Positions 48,136 to 57,006 of a stretch of DNA of 64,000 bases are shown here, piece by piece. The first letter of the stretch is position 1; every line of letters starts with the position of its first letter. Source of the stretch: an uncultured Chthonomonas sp. (GTDB lineage: Bacteria > Armatimonadota > Chthonomonadetes > Chthonomonadales > CAJBBX01); the NCBI GenBank assembly GCA_903951425.1, contig CAJBBX010000115.1, forward strand, positions 60,517-124,516. The letters are read 5' to 3'. The notes beneath the pieces are model-generated. The model was not told the DNA's origin, made no database searches, and saw nothing but the letters and a program-made list of their open reading frames with translations. The position numbers and the translations under genes are program-made.

Positions 48136-49239
48136 ATGCGAGTTCTTCAGGTCATCTCAAGCACGAGGACGTCGGGAGCGGAGAAGCACATCGTGCTACT
48201 CTCCGATGCGTTGCGCCTGCGTGGCCACGAAGTGCTGGCCGTCTGCCCCAAGGGAGGATGGCTACCGGCCCGGCTCCGCGAGGCGGGAGTGCCCACGACC
48301 GAGGTGCCCATGCACGGCCTCACCGCGCCGCGGACCATCGGCGTGCTGCGGGGGCTGGCCCGCGAGATCTCCGCAGACCTGATCCATACGCACCTCACCC
48401 GCGCCACCTACATGGGCTTCTTCACGGGGGCCATGGAACGAATCCCCGTGGTCTCCACCGTTCACGTCGCCACTCGCGACTTCGCGTACCGGTTCCTGCC
48501 CATGCGCAACCACTGGTACGTGGCCGTGTCGGACTACCTGCGGCAGCGCCTGGTCGACCGTGGCGTGCCGCCGGACCATGTGGAGACCGTCTACAACGGC
48601 ACCGACTTCGGCGGCGCATCGCCCGCGCCCCGCATCGACGGCCTCTCCGTCCGAGCCGAGTTGGGGCTGCCGGCAGACGCCGCGCTGGTCGGCGAGTTCG
48701 GGCGCGTCGACTCCTTCAAGGGCCAGCACATCCTGGTGCAGGCGGCGCCGAGCATCGTCAGCCGCTGCCCGCAGGCCTACTTCATCTTCGTCGGCTATGC
48801 CGAGCCCTCCATCCAGCAGCACCTCTGGGAGATGGCCGCCAGCACCGGAGTGGCCGATCGGCTCCGGTTCACCGGCGTGCGTAACGACGTCTCGCGCCTC
48901 ATGCACGCCATGGACGTCGTGACGCTCCCATCCATCACCGAGGCCTGCAGCATGGCGATCATCGAGTCGATGGCCGTGGGGCGGCCCGTGGTCGCCACCC
49001 GCGCCGGCGGCAACGTGGAGCTCATCGTTGAGGGCGAGACCGGGCGGCTCACCGAGCGCACCCCGGCTGCCCTGGCGCAGGCCATCGCAGGCCTGTTGGA
49101 AGACCCCGAGGAGCGGAACCGCATGGGCCAGGCTGCCCGCCTCCGCGCCGACGAAAGGTTCACGGTCGGCGCCATGGCCACGGCCATGGAGCGGCTCTAC
49201 TCGCGCGTGACGGGCATCCCGACGCCGGCGCCGGCCTGA
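48136..49239 (+). CDS. GT4 family glycosyltransferase
   Basis: 367 aa, ATG 48136 (weak ribosome site; GGGAG is about 18 nt away). N-terminal Rossmann domain: MRVLQVISSTRTSGAEKHIV, with ADLIHTHLTRATYMGFF. C-terminal domain: VGEFGRVDSFKGQHILVQAA, the GRLxxxKG block, and SITEACSMAIIESMAVGRPV, the E-x7-E type donor site, then VATRAGGNVELIVEGETG. It transfers a sugar from a nucleotide donor to a lipid or glycan on the cytoplasmic face. One nucleotide separates it from the deacetylase gene. Confidence 0.92.
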   Translation: MRVLQVISSTRTSGAEKHIVLLSDALRLRGHEVLAVCPKGGWLPARLREAGVPTTEVPMHGLTAPRTIGVLRGLAREISADLIHTHLTRATYMGFFTGAMERIPVVSTVHVATRDFAYRFLPMRNHWYVAVSDYLRQRLVDRGVPPDHVETVYNGTDFGGASPAPRIDGLSVRAELGLPADAALVGEFGRVDSFKGQHILVQAAPSIVSRCPQAYFIFVGYAEPSIQQHLWEMAASTGVADRLRFTGVRNDVSRLMHAMDVVTLPSITEACSMAIIESMAVGRPVVATRAGGNVELIVEGETGRLTERTPAALAQAIAGLLEDPEERNRMGQAARLRADERFTVGAMATAMERLYSRVTGIPTPAPA

Positions 49240-49240
49240 T

Positions 49241-49969
49241 ATGGCCGCGCCACGACGGGCGCCCGTGCTCATGTACCACAAGGTCGGCGAGCCTGTGGCG
49301 ACGCGGGCCGATCGCTTCCTCAACGTCGCCACGCCGGCCTTCCGGCGGCAGATGCGCCTGCTGGCCCGGCTGGGCTACCGTGCCGTCACGTTCGGCCAGC
49401 TTTGCGACGGCCTGGCGGGACGCGCCGCGCTTCCCGCCAGGCCCATCTGCATCACCTTCGATGACGGCTACGCGGGCGTGGCCACGCAGGCGGCCCCGGC
49501 GCTCCGGGAGCTGGGCTGGCCCGCCACGATCTTCGCGCCGACCGCCTGTGTGGGCCACCGCAACGACTGGGACACCGCCAACGGCAAGCCCGTGCTGCCC
49601 CTGCTGGGCTGGGACGAACTCCGGGCGCTGCAGGGCGACGGCTGGGAGGTCGCAGGCCACACCCGCACTCACCCCCGGCTGGCCGACCTGCCGGACGACC
49701 AGGCGCTGGACGAGATGCGGGGCGGACGCGAGGAGCTGGAGGAGCGCCTGTCAACGACCGTGCGCACCTTCTGCTATCCTTATGGGAGCGCCAACGTGCG
49801 CACGCCCGATCTGGCTCGAGACGCCGGCTTCCTGGCCGCCTGCACCACGCACAGCGGCTGGGCCGACGCCGCGCAGGACCAGCTCCTGCTGCCGCGCGTC
49901 AAGGTGGCGTCGCGCGATGATGCCTGGGGGCTCTGCTACCGGCTCTTCATCCGGCCGATGCTGGGCTAG
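49241..49969 (+). CDS. NodB-type polysaccharide deacetylase
   Basis: 242 aa. APVLMYHKVGE and ICITFDDGYAGV (the two Asp of motif 1) are followed by WEVAGHTRTHPRLADL, the HxxxH metal-binding motif 2, and FCYPYGSANVRTPDLARDAG, motif 3. It would remove N- or O-acetyl groups from a polysaccharide. No signal peptide is visible, unlike many relatives. Its coupling to the GT4 gene suggests a cell-surface or exported polysaccharide. Confidence 0.92.
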   Translation: MAAPRRAPVLMYHKVGEPVATRADRFLNVATPAFRRQMRLLARLGYRAVTFGQLCDGLAGRAALPARPICITFDDGYAGVATQAAPALRELGWPATIFAPTACVGHRNDWDTANGKPVLPLLGWDELRALQGDGWEVAGHTRTHPRLADLPDDQALDEMRGGREELEERLSTTVRTFCYPYGSANVRTPDLARDAGFLAACTTHSGWADAAQDQLLLPRVKVASRDDAWGLCYRLFIRPMLG

Positions 49970-49989
49970 CCGCTCCGCGAAAGGACATA

Positions 49990-50787
49990 GTGTCGAGTAT
50001 GCCGGCAGTTCCGACGGGCATCACGAGTGCAACCGGGGCCAACCGCCACGTGCGCATGGCCGAGAGGCTCTGCGAGAGCGGAGACACCGCCGGTGCGCTG
50101 GTGAGCCTGAACAAGGCCCTCGAGCAGGGCGCCGATGCGTGCGAGTGCTACATCCGCATCGCCGGCGTCCATATGATGGTGGGCCACCTAGAGGACGCCG
50201 TCGCCGCTGCGCGGCAAGCCGTGGGGCTGAGCCCCCGGCGGCTGGTCGCCCGTGAGACGCTGGCCATCATGCTCACCGCGGCCATGAACTACCACGCCGT
50301 GGTCGAGCAGTGCCGGGCCATGCTCCGCATCTCGCCCCGCAACGTCACGGCGCGAGACCTGATGATGCAGGCCTACATGGCCCTCGGCATGCAGTCCGAG
50401 GCTCTGGGCGTCGCCACGGACATGATCCGCATCGACCCCGTCTCGCCGCTCATCCGACTGAAGCGGGCCGTGGTCTACCTCGAGATGCGGCAGACAGCCC
50501 GCGCCTTCGAGGACCTCCAGTCCGTAGCCATGCAGACCGACGAACCCGACCTCCATGCCGTGGCAGAGAGCTACCTGCATACGCTGGACGACTTCCACCT
50601 GGAGTGCATCGAGGCTCTGGCCACCGACGACGCCCTCTTCCGCGCCCAGTTGGCGCATGACCCCGACAGCGCCATCGAGGCCCGCCAGCTCGCGCTGAGC
50701 CCTGACGGCAGGCGCCGCCTGCACCTCTTCTGCGAACACCACATGCCCGTCCTGCCGCTACCCGACCCCACGCGAAGCTACAACTGA
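49990..50787 (+). CDS. Tetratricopeptide-repeat protein
   Basis: 265 aa. GTG at 49990 follows AAAGGA; ATG 49999 is an alternative. Helical repeats from about residue 20: ESGDTAGALVSLNKALEQGA, HMMVGHLEDAVAAARQAVGL, YMALGMQSEALGVATDMIRI, VYLEMRQTARAFEDLQSVAM, about five TPR-like units of 34 residues. No signal peptide. A scaffold for protein contacts is the usual role. It lies between the deacetylase and folP on the same strand. Confidence 0.8.
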   Translation: MSSMPAVPTGITSATGANRHVRMAERLCESGDTAGALVSLNKALEQGADACECYIRIAGVHMMVGHLEDAVAAARQAVGLSPRRLVARETLAIMLTAAMNYHAVVEQCRAMLRISPRNVTARDLMMQAYMALGMQSEALGVATDMIRIDPVSPLIRLKRAVVYLEMRQTARAFEDLQSVAMQTDEPDLHAVAESYLHTLDDFHLECIEALATDDALFRAQLAHDPDSAIEARQLALSPDGRRRLHLFCEHHMPVLPLPDPTRSYN

Positions 50788-50794
50788 CGCCGCC

Positions 50795-51652
50795 ATGCCC
50801 GCGCAAACCGGCCCCAACGGGCGCCTCACCGACCTGCTGAAGGACGCCCGCACGGGCCGCGTACTCGTCATGGGCATCCTCAACGTCACCCCGGACTCCT
50901 TCAGCGACGGTGGCCTCCACTTCGACGCCACAGCAGCCGTGGAGGGCGCCGTGCGCATGGCCGCCGAGGGGGCGCACATCCTGGACGTGGGTGGCGAGTC
51001 CACCCGTCCCGGCGCCCAGCAGCCCACCGAAGCCGAGGAGCTTCGCCGCGTCGTCCCCGTGGTCCGCGCCGTCGCGGAGGCAACCGGCACGCCCATCTCC
51101 GTGGACACTCGCCGGGCCTCCGTGGCCGAGGCCGCGCTGGATGCCGGCGCCGCCATGGTGAACGACGTCAGCGGTCTCTGCCACGACCCCGCCATGCTGC
51201 CGCTGGTGGCCCGGGCGGGCTGCCCCGTCTGCATCATGCACATGCGCGGTGAGCCCGCCGACATGCAGCGCGCCACGGGCTACTCCGATGTGGTGGCCGA
51301 CGTGCGCGCATGGCTCCTGTCGCGGGCCATGGCCGCCGAGGCGGCCGGCGTGGCGCCGGAGAGGATCATCCTGGACCCCGGTTTCGGCTTCGCCAAGACG
51401 CCCGAGCAGAACCTGGCCCTCGTACGCCGCCTCCGCGAGATCGCCGACCTGGGCTACCCGGTCCTCATGGGCGCCTCACGCAAGAGCACCCTCGGCCTCC
51501 TCCTGGGCGGTAGCCCACCCGAAGAGCGCCTGGAGGGCACCGCGGCGGTCAGCGCCATATCCATAGCCAACGGGGCCTCCCTGATCCGGGTGCATGACGT
51601 GCGGTTCATGGCCCGCGTTGCGGCCGTGGCCCAGGCGGTGGCCACCCGCTGA
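50795..51652 (+). CDS. folP: Dihydropteroate synthase
   Basis: 285 aa, 7 nt after the TPR gene. VMGILNVTPDSFSDGGLHFD, ILDVGGESTRPGAQQPTEAE, PISVDTRRASVAEAALDAGA, MVNDVSGL, CIMHMRG, IILDPGFGFAKTPEQNLALV, and LMGASRKSTLG are all the DHPS signatures, in order. It joins p-aminobenzoate to 6-hydroxymethyl-dihydropterin diphosphate in folate synthesis. The chorismatase-like gene 3 kb upstream could touch the same precursor pool, but this is speculative. Confidence 0.97.
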   Translation: MPAQTGPNGRLTDLLKDARTGRVLVMGILNVTPDSFSDGGLHFDATAAVEGAVRMAAEGAHILDVGGESTRPGAQQPTEAEELRRVVPVVRAVAEATGTPISVDTRRASVAEAALDAGAAMVNDVSGLCHDPAMLPLVARAGCPVCIMHMRGEPADMQRATGYSDVVADVRAWLLSRAMAAEAAGVAPERIILDPGFGFAKTPEQNLALVRRLREIADLGYPVLMGASRKSTLGLLLGGSPPEERLEGTAAVSAISIANGASLIRVHDVRFMARVAAVAQAVATR

Positions 51653-51661
51653 TCCCCTTTG

Positions 51662-51736
51662 TCGTCAATTCTGTCAGTGAGGTCAGTTCGGTCCAAGGCC
51701 ATTGACCTTGCTGACGCCAATGACCCTACTGACCAG
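51662..51736. repeat. 9-bp-phased repeat forming an imperfect hairpin
   Basis: The left half is four 9-bp units of the form GTCAxTxxx (GTCAATTCT, GTCAGTGAG, GTCAGTTCG, GTCCAAGGC). The right half holds the reverse complements at the same spacing (ATTGACCTT, GCTGACGCC, AATGACCCT, ACTGACC). Folded back, the GTCA/TGAC cores pair in register. It lies between folP and the alpha-galactosidase gene and ends about 28 bp before the latter's start, so it would be in the leader of that mRNA or mark the folP 3' end. Confidence 0.55.
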
Positions 51737-51763
51737 GGCGGCTACGGCCGCGGGAGGTGCGCG

Positions 51764-54292
51764 ATGGGCTTCTTCGGCCAGGTGTCTGCGGCGGGACTGC
51801 TGCTGGTTTGTGCGGCGGCCGGGGCCGCGCCCGGCGCGGTGGAGCTGAACCGGGCCTGGGCGCTGGAGGCCTTCGGGCTGATGCCGCCGCCGGCTCCCGG
51901 CATCCATCGTGCCGTCGTCGTCTCCGAGGCCGCTCCGGGCGAGACCAAGCTGCGCCGATGCTCGGCGGGCGGACCCATGCGTCTGGGCGACAAGACCTAC
52001 GACCACGGCCTCGGCGTCAACTCGCCCAGCGTCGTCCGCGTGGATCTAGCCCAGCCTGCCGAGCGCTTCGAGGCGCTCGTGGGCCTCGACCGCAATGTCG
52101 ACGGCGCACCGGCGTCGGTCCGCTTCCACGTCCGCGTCGGCGGCAAGGCGATCCACAGCACCGAGGTTCTGCGGCCCGGCGTCGCGCCGCTGCCTCTCTC
52201 CGTGCCGCTGGCAGGCGCCACCAGCTTCGAGCTGGAGGTCGACGAGGGCGGCGACGGCCGCGCGTTCGACCAGGCCGACTGGGCCGACGCCCGCGTCACG
52301 CTGCGCGGCGGAGCCGTGGTCCGCATCGACGAGATGCCCCTCAGGCCCAGCGCCGACTGGCTCCCCTTCTCATTCGTCTACGACGGCAAGCCCTCATCGG
52401 CGCTGACCCGAGGATGGGAGCGAACCGTGACCACCGCGCCGGCCGGGCCCGGCGCCACGCGGCACATCCTGACCTTGCGCGATCCCGAGACCGGCCTGGA
52501 GGTGGCCGCCACCCTCACGCTCTACACCGACACGGCAGGCGCCGACTGGACCGTGCGCTTCACGAACCGCGGCGCGGCATACACGCCGGTGCTGGAGCAG
52601 GTCTGCGCGCTGGACACCTGGCAGTGGCTGGGCGCGCTCTCCACGCCCGCCTCGCTGCTGCAACTCAAGGGCAGCACCGCGGGCGCCGATGACTGGGCGC
52701 CCATCCGCACCGCGCTGACGCCCGGCATGCGCAAGGACTTCGCCCCCTCCGCGGGCCGCTCCTCGCTGGGCGCCTCGCCCTTCTACACCGTGCGCTGGCC
52801 CGACGGCGGCGTGGTCACGGCCATCGGCTGGACCGGCGCCTGGTCGGCCACGGTCTCCCGCGTGGAGGGCCCCCTGCGGCTCATCGCAGGCATCCCCGGT
52901 CTCAGGGCGCGGCTGGCGCCCGGCGAGAGCGTCCGTAGCCCCCGCATCCTGCAGGTCCGCTGGTCCGGCCGCGACGAGGCCGTGGGGCATAACCTCTTCC
53001 GGCGCACCATGCTGGCCCACATCGTGCCGAAGACCCGCGGCCGCACCATCACGCCGCCCATCGCGCACCTGACAGACGCCTTCTACGAGACCGACCGCTC
53101 CACCGAGCAGACCGTCCTATCCCACGTGGCGGCCCTGAAGGGGCTCGGCTTCGAGACCGTCTGGCACGACGCCTACTTCGGCCTGCGCGACTTCCCCAAC
53201 GTGGGCGACTTCGTGCTGCCGCTGCAACGCGGCGTCAACTCCACGCGCTTCCCCCGAGGGCTCAAGCCCATCGGTGACGCCGCCCACGCTGCAGGCATGA
53301 AGTTCCTGCAGTGGTTCGAACCCGAGCGCGTCTGTCCCGGGTCCATCATGGCGAAGGAACACCCCGAGTGGGTCGTGCTGCCTGCCGGACAACCCTGGGG
53401 CGGCGTAAATCTGGGCGACCCGGCCGCCCGTGAGTACGTCACCGAGACGCTCATCACCGCCATCCGCGAGTACGGCATCGACCAGCTTCGCATCGACAAC
53501 GCCGTGGACTACGCCGCCATGTGGCGCGATCTCGACCTCGGCGCCGGCCCCGACCGAGCCGGCATCGCCGAGAACCGTTACGTCGAGGGGCACTACGCTG
53601 TTTGGGACCGCCTCCTGGCCCTATTCCCGGACCTGCTCATCGACAACTGCGCCTCCGGCGGCCAGCGCATCGACCTGGAGACCTGCGCCCGCTCGATCCC
53701 CCTCTGGCGCACCGACGGCACCATCGGCCCGCTGCTGGAGAAGCGCTTCGAGCAGGCCGCGCTGCAGAACCAGCTGATGAGCATCTCCCTCAACCGCTAC
53801 CTGCCCTACCATGTCAGCGGCCAGATGGGCGCAACTCCCTACCTATTCCGTAGCGGCTTCAACGGCGGCATCGCCTTCTGCGAGGACGTGCGGCCCGACG
53901 CCTACCCCCGCGAGCAACTGCGCCAGGCCATTGTCGAGGCCAAGCGCCTCCGGAAGTACTTCGCCGGCGACTTCTACCCCCTCACCGAGGAGAGCTCCGA
54001 CGAGCGCGCGTGGTGCATCCTGCAGTACGACCGGCCGGAGCAGGGCGACGGCATGGTCGTGGCCTTCCGCCGCCCAAAGTCGCCATACCCCGCCTTCGTG
54101 CTGGAGGAGCTCCAGGGCATCGACCCCGCCGCCCGCTACAGCGTGACCTGGTCAACAGGCTACACCCCCGGCAAGCCCCGGCTCCTCACCGGCAAGCAGC
54201 TGCAAGCCGCCCACATCACCATCGACCAACGCCCCGGCAGCGTCGTCATGGAGTACCGGAAAGTCGATACGAAAGTAGAAATGGGAAAGTAG
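51764..54292 (+). CDS. Secreted alpha-galactosidase (GH36-like) with NPCBM domain
   Basis: 842 aa, ATG 51764 after GGGAGG (6 nt). Signal peptide to about residue 24. Residues about 60-200 are an NPCBM module (LGDKTYDHGLGVNSPSVVRV, FEALVGLDRNVDGAPASVRF). A beta-supersandwich follows, then the barrel: FETVWHDAYFGLRDFPNVGD, HAAGMKFLQWFEPERVCPGS, GIDQLRIDNAVDYAAMWRDL (D in the position of the GH36 nucleophile, which is KWDxN in most members), and LLIDNCASGGQRIDLETCAR (acid/base Asp region, xNCSSGGGRFD). The C-terminus is a small beta-domain. It hydrolyses alpha-galactosides outside the cell; LRIDN in place of KWDMN may shift specificity. Confidence 0.88.
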   Translation: MGFFGQVSAAGLLLVCAAAGAAPGAVELNRAWALEAFGLMPPPAPGIHRAVVVSEAAPGETKLRRCSAGGPMRLGDKTYDHGLGVNSPSVVRVDLAQPAERFEALVGLDRNVDGAPASVRFHVRVGGKAIHSTEVLRPGVAPLPLSVPLAGATSFELEVDEGGDGRAFDQADWADARVTLRGGAVVRIDEMPLRPSADWLPFSFVYDGKPSSALTRGWERTVTTAPAGPGATRHILTLRDPETGLEVAATLTLYTDTAGADWTVRFTNRGAAYTPVLEQVCALDTWQWLGALSTPASLLQLKGSTAGADDWAPIRTALTPGMRKDFAPSAGRSSLGASPFYTVRWPDGGVVTAIGWTGAWSATVSRVEGPLRLIAGIPGLRARLAPGESVRSPRILQVRWSGRDEAVGHNLFRRTMLAHIVPKTRGRTITPPIAHLTDAFYETDRSTEQTVLSHVAALKGLGFETVWHDAYFGLRDFPNVGDFVLPLQRGVNSTRFPRGLKPIGDAAHAAGMKFLQWFEPERVCPGSIMAKEHPEWVVLPAGQPWGGVNLGDPAAREYVTETLITAIREYGIDQLRIDNAVDYAAMWRDLDLGAGPDRAGIAENRYVEGHYAVWDRLLALFPDLLIDNCASGGQRIDLETCARSIPLWRTDGTIGPLLEKRFEQAALQNQLMSISLNRYLPYHVSGQMGATPYLFRSGFNGGIAFCEDVRPDAYPREQLRQAIVEAKRLRKYFAGDFYPLTEESSDERAWCILQYDRPEQGDGMVVAFRRPKSPYPAFVLEELQGIDPAARYSVTWSTGYTPGKPRLLTGKQLQAAHITIDQRPGSVVMEYRKVDTKVEMGK

Positions 54293-54719
54293 AAAGGCAC
54301 GCCAAGGGCCGCGCTGACGACGACATCGCGCCCATGACCCTCGCCGTTGACGGTCGTCCTGAGGCAACGCCGAGGGACCCCGACTCGAGCGCTGCACCTC
54401 CGATACGCGCGCGGCCGAACGGCTGCTTCGGCACGCCGCGGCCGACGGGTACATAGCCGACGCCGACCTGGAGGCCGTCCTCGCGCGACCGCAGCTCCCA
54501 ACGACCCCGCCGCGATCCTTCTCTGGCCCGCGCAACCGGGAGGCGCTGACGCAGACGCCGCGCGACTGGTCCGGCCGAGCGCCGCGCCGGAGGAGTGAGC
54601 ATGGCGGACGCGAGTGCAGCGTGCCACGGAACAGCATCGGCGCTTGCGGCGTCTGAGACCTGAGCAGCGGCGACGCTCGCCCGTCGCGTCCATGTGCCAC
54701 TGCCGGGGAGTGAACCGTA
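54293..54719. other. 427-bp intergenic stretch without a convincing gene
   Basis: Bases about 54350-54375 contain GTCCTGAGGCAACGCCGAGG, which resembles the dispersed GTCATCCTGAGxxAA-CGAAGGATC element seen in many environmental genomes. One frame around 54400-54480 reads AERLLRHAAADGYIADADLE, reminiscent of a type II secretion ATPase N-domain, but it is short and has no start. Closer to the next gene GGGGAG at about 54703 serves as its ribosome site. No promoter could be assigned. Confidence 0.35.
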
Positions 54720-56747
54720 ATGAACCTTCGCAGATGGCTTTCGCGCCTCGCCATCGTCCTCCTCCTGGCCGCGGGCCTCGCGGCCCCGCCGGCAACTGCC
54801 GACATCACGCTCTGGGCGTGGGGCTTCAACAACAACGGCCAGCTCGGCGACGGCACCCTGACCGACCATGCGTCGCCCGTGCAAGCCGTGGTCGGCCTCA
54901 CCGGCATCAAGGCCGTTGCCGCCGGCCAGTTCTTCACGCTCGCGCTCAAGGAGGACGGCACCGTCTGGTCCTGGGGCGACAACTCCTACGGCCAGCTGGG
55001 CGACGGCACGATGACCGATAGCCTCGTGCCTGTCCAGGTGGTCGGCCTTACCGGTGTCACCGCCATCGCCTGCGGCAGCGAGCACGCCCTCGCGCTGAAG
55101 TCCGACGGGACCGTGTGGGCCTGGGGCACCAACTACTGCGGCGCACTGGGCGACAACACCGAAGTCGACAGCGCCGTGCCCGTGCAGGCCTACGGCATCT
55201 CCGATGTCACCGCCATCGCCGCGGGCTACTGGTTCAGCATGGCCCTCATGTCCGACGGCACCATCGGCTCCTGGGGCGACAACTACTGGGGCACCCTGGG
55301 CGACGGTACGGATCTCGACTGCCCCTATCCAATCTACGTCCAGGGCATCTCCGACGCCGTGGCCATTGCCTGCGGCGACTACCAGGGCTTCGCCATCCAC
55401 GCCGACGGCACGGTCTCCTCGTGGGGATGCAACATCATGGGCCAACTGGGCCAGGGAACCGCCGATCTTGATGCCCACATGCTGCCCGTCAAAGTGCTCA
55501 ACATCGACAACGTGAAGCAGGTCGTCGGCGGCGCGCGCCACACCGTGGCCCTGAAGAAGGACGGGAGCGTCTGGACATGGGGCTGGAATATGTATGGGCA
55601 GCTCGGTGTCGGCGTGGCGGGCGACAGCTACACGCCGGTGCCCATCACGACCCTTTCCGGCATCACGAGCATTGCCGCCGGAGGCTACCACAATCTGGCG
55701 CTCAAGTCCGACGCCACCGTGGTGTCCTGGGGCCAGGGGAGCTACAAGGCCATCGGGGACGGCGCCACCGAGCATCGCCTGGCGCCGGTGGCCGTGCCCG
55801 GACTGGCCGGCGTCACAGCCATCAAGTGCGGCCGGCGCTACAGCCTCGCCCTCCTCGCCCCACAGGCCAAGGCGCCCACCTCGGTCTACGCGCCCGCCCG
55901 TAGCGGCATCATCACCACCACCGTGGCGCTGAAGGGCTACCTCAAGCGGACGAGCGACAACGCCTGGGTCTCCGGACGCACGCTGGAGTTCACGGTGGCC
56001 GGCACTGCGGTAGGCTCAGCGACCACATCGGCGGCAGGCGAGGCGATCCTCAACTGGGTCATTGCTGACGGCGCCGCGTCGCGGACCATCGGCGTCGGCT
56101 TCGCCGGCGATGCGTCGTATGAGCCCTCCAGCACCACCGCCACCCTCACCGCCCAGACCGTGGCGACCAAGGTCTACGTGGTCGACCGCACGCAGAAGAT
56201 CAAGCAGTACACCGTCCTGAAGGCCTACCTCTACCTGCTGAACAACACCATCGTGGCGAGCAAGCCGATGACGGTGTAGGTCGACGGCACGGCCCTCGGC
56301 ACGCTGAACACCAACGCCTCTGGCTATGTGCAGTTCGGCTACACGGTGCCCGAGGGCGCGGGCGACGGCGTCCGGGTGATCCGCGGGGAGTTCGCCGGCG
56401 ACGGCGGCTACAACGCCTCGGCCAACACGGGCAAGCTCACCGTCACGCAGGGCAACCTCTACATCTGGCCCTACATCCGCAGCGGCAAGGTCGGCACGAA
56501 CCTGACGCTGAAGGCCTATGTCCGCAGCCTGCCGGACTACGTCATCCAGCCCGGCAAGGCCATCGCGTTCAGCGTCAACGGCACCCCCGTGGGCACGGCC
56601 AACGTGGCGGCCGACGGCTGGGCATCGGTCACCTGGGCCATCCCGGCGGGCGAGCCGACGGGCTCCCATACAGGCTCGGCGGCCTTCGCCGGCGACAGCT
56701 GGTACGCCGCCGTCACCGCCAACACCGCGTTCAACGTGGTGCCGTAG
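54720..56747 (+). pseudogene. RCC1-repeat/Ig-repeat secreted protein, interrupted by amber codon
   Basis: ATG 54720 after GGGGAGTGA. Signal peptide to about residue 28. RCC1 propeller about 29-380 with repeated LWAWGFNNNGQLGDGTLTDH, VWSWGDNSYGQLGDGTMTDS, VWTWGWNMYGQLGVGVAGDS units. Ig-like tail: domain 1 about 385-475, domain 2 from 478. A TAG at 56277-56279 cuts domain 2 after KPMTV. The same frame then continues with VDGTALGTLNTNASGYVQFG to a TAG at 56745-56747, giving 675 codons in all. In the paralogue at 58824-60989 the same position is AAG (KPMTVKVDGTAL), so a single AAG-to-TAG change explains it. If the truncated product is made, it lacks domain 3 and half of domain 2. An assembly error is the alternative. 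Confidence 0.85.
56161..56747 (+). repeat. Duplicated Ig-tail segment, copy A
   Basis: This 587-bp stretch codes two Ig-like domains ending TAFNVVP. It matches 60403-60989 in length without indels and with mostly third-position differences (for example CVYVVDRTQ and LKAYLYLLNN are the same in both). Recent duplication or gene conversion between the two genes is likely. Confidence 0.8.
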
Positions 56748-56813
56748 TCCGCTCCGGCGCCCGGCTCCGCGGCACCGAACCGCCCGGGCCGGGCGTTGGG
56801 GCGATGGAGCGAG

Positions 56814-56911
56814 TAGCATAAGTATGCTATTCCTAGGCAGAAGGGCTCACAAACAGGCAGACGCGTGGTAACGTCATGACGATGGTGCAGAGTATGCACC
56901 GTAAGGAGGTG
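56814..56911 (+). promoter_or_regulatory. Leader with two hairpins and a ribosome-site-like sequence
   Basis: TAGCATA-AG-TATGCTA (56814-56829) is a perfect inverted repeat. A second, GGTGCA-GAGTA-TGCACC (56884-56900), is followed directly by GTAAGGAGGTG (901-911), a near-perfect ribosome site that is 100 bp upstream of the LamG gene's start. The frame after it (TTG 56912) gives a 40-odd-residue basic peptide overlapping the LamG start out of frame. This could be a leader peptide or a regulatory RNA element; no known riboswitch consensus was recognised. Confidence 0.35.
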
Positions 56912-57006
56912 TTGAGCGCCCGGCGGCGCCACTGCGGCCGCGATCGACGTACAGGATTTGTGAAATCTCGCAGATACAAAACGCTGAACCGTAACAGGTG
57001 TGACTC

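Noticed and set aside
56748..57006. A cyclic-di-GMP or cobalamin riboswitch before the LamG-like gene
   Set aside because: Neither the GCAAACC/GACGCAAAGC blocks nor the full B12-box set is present; only GCCACTGC is shared by chance.
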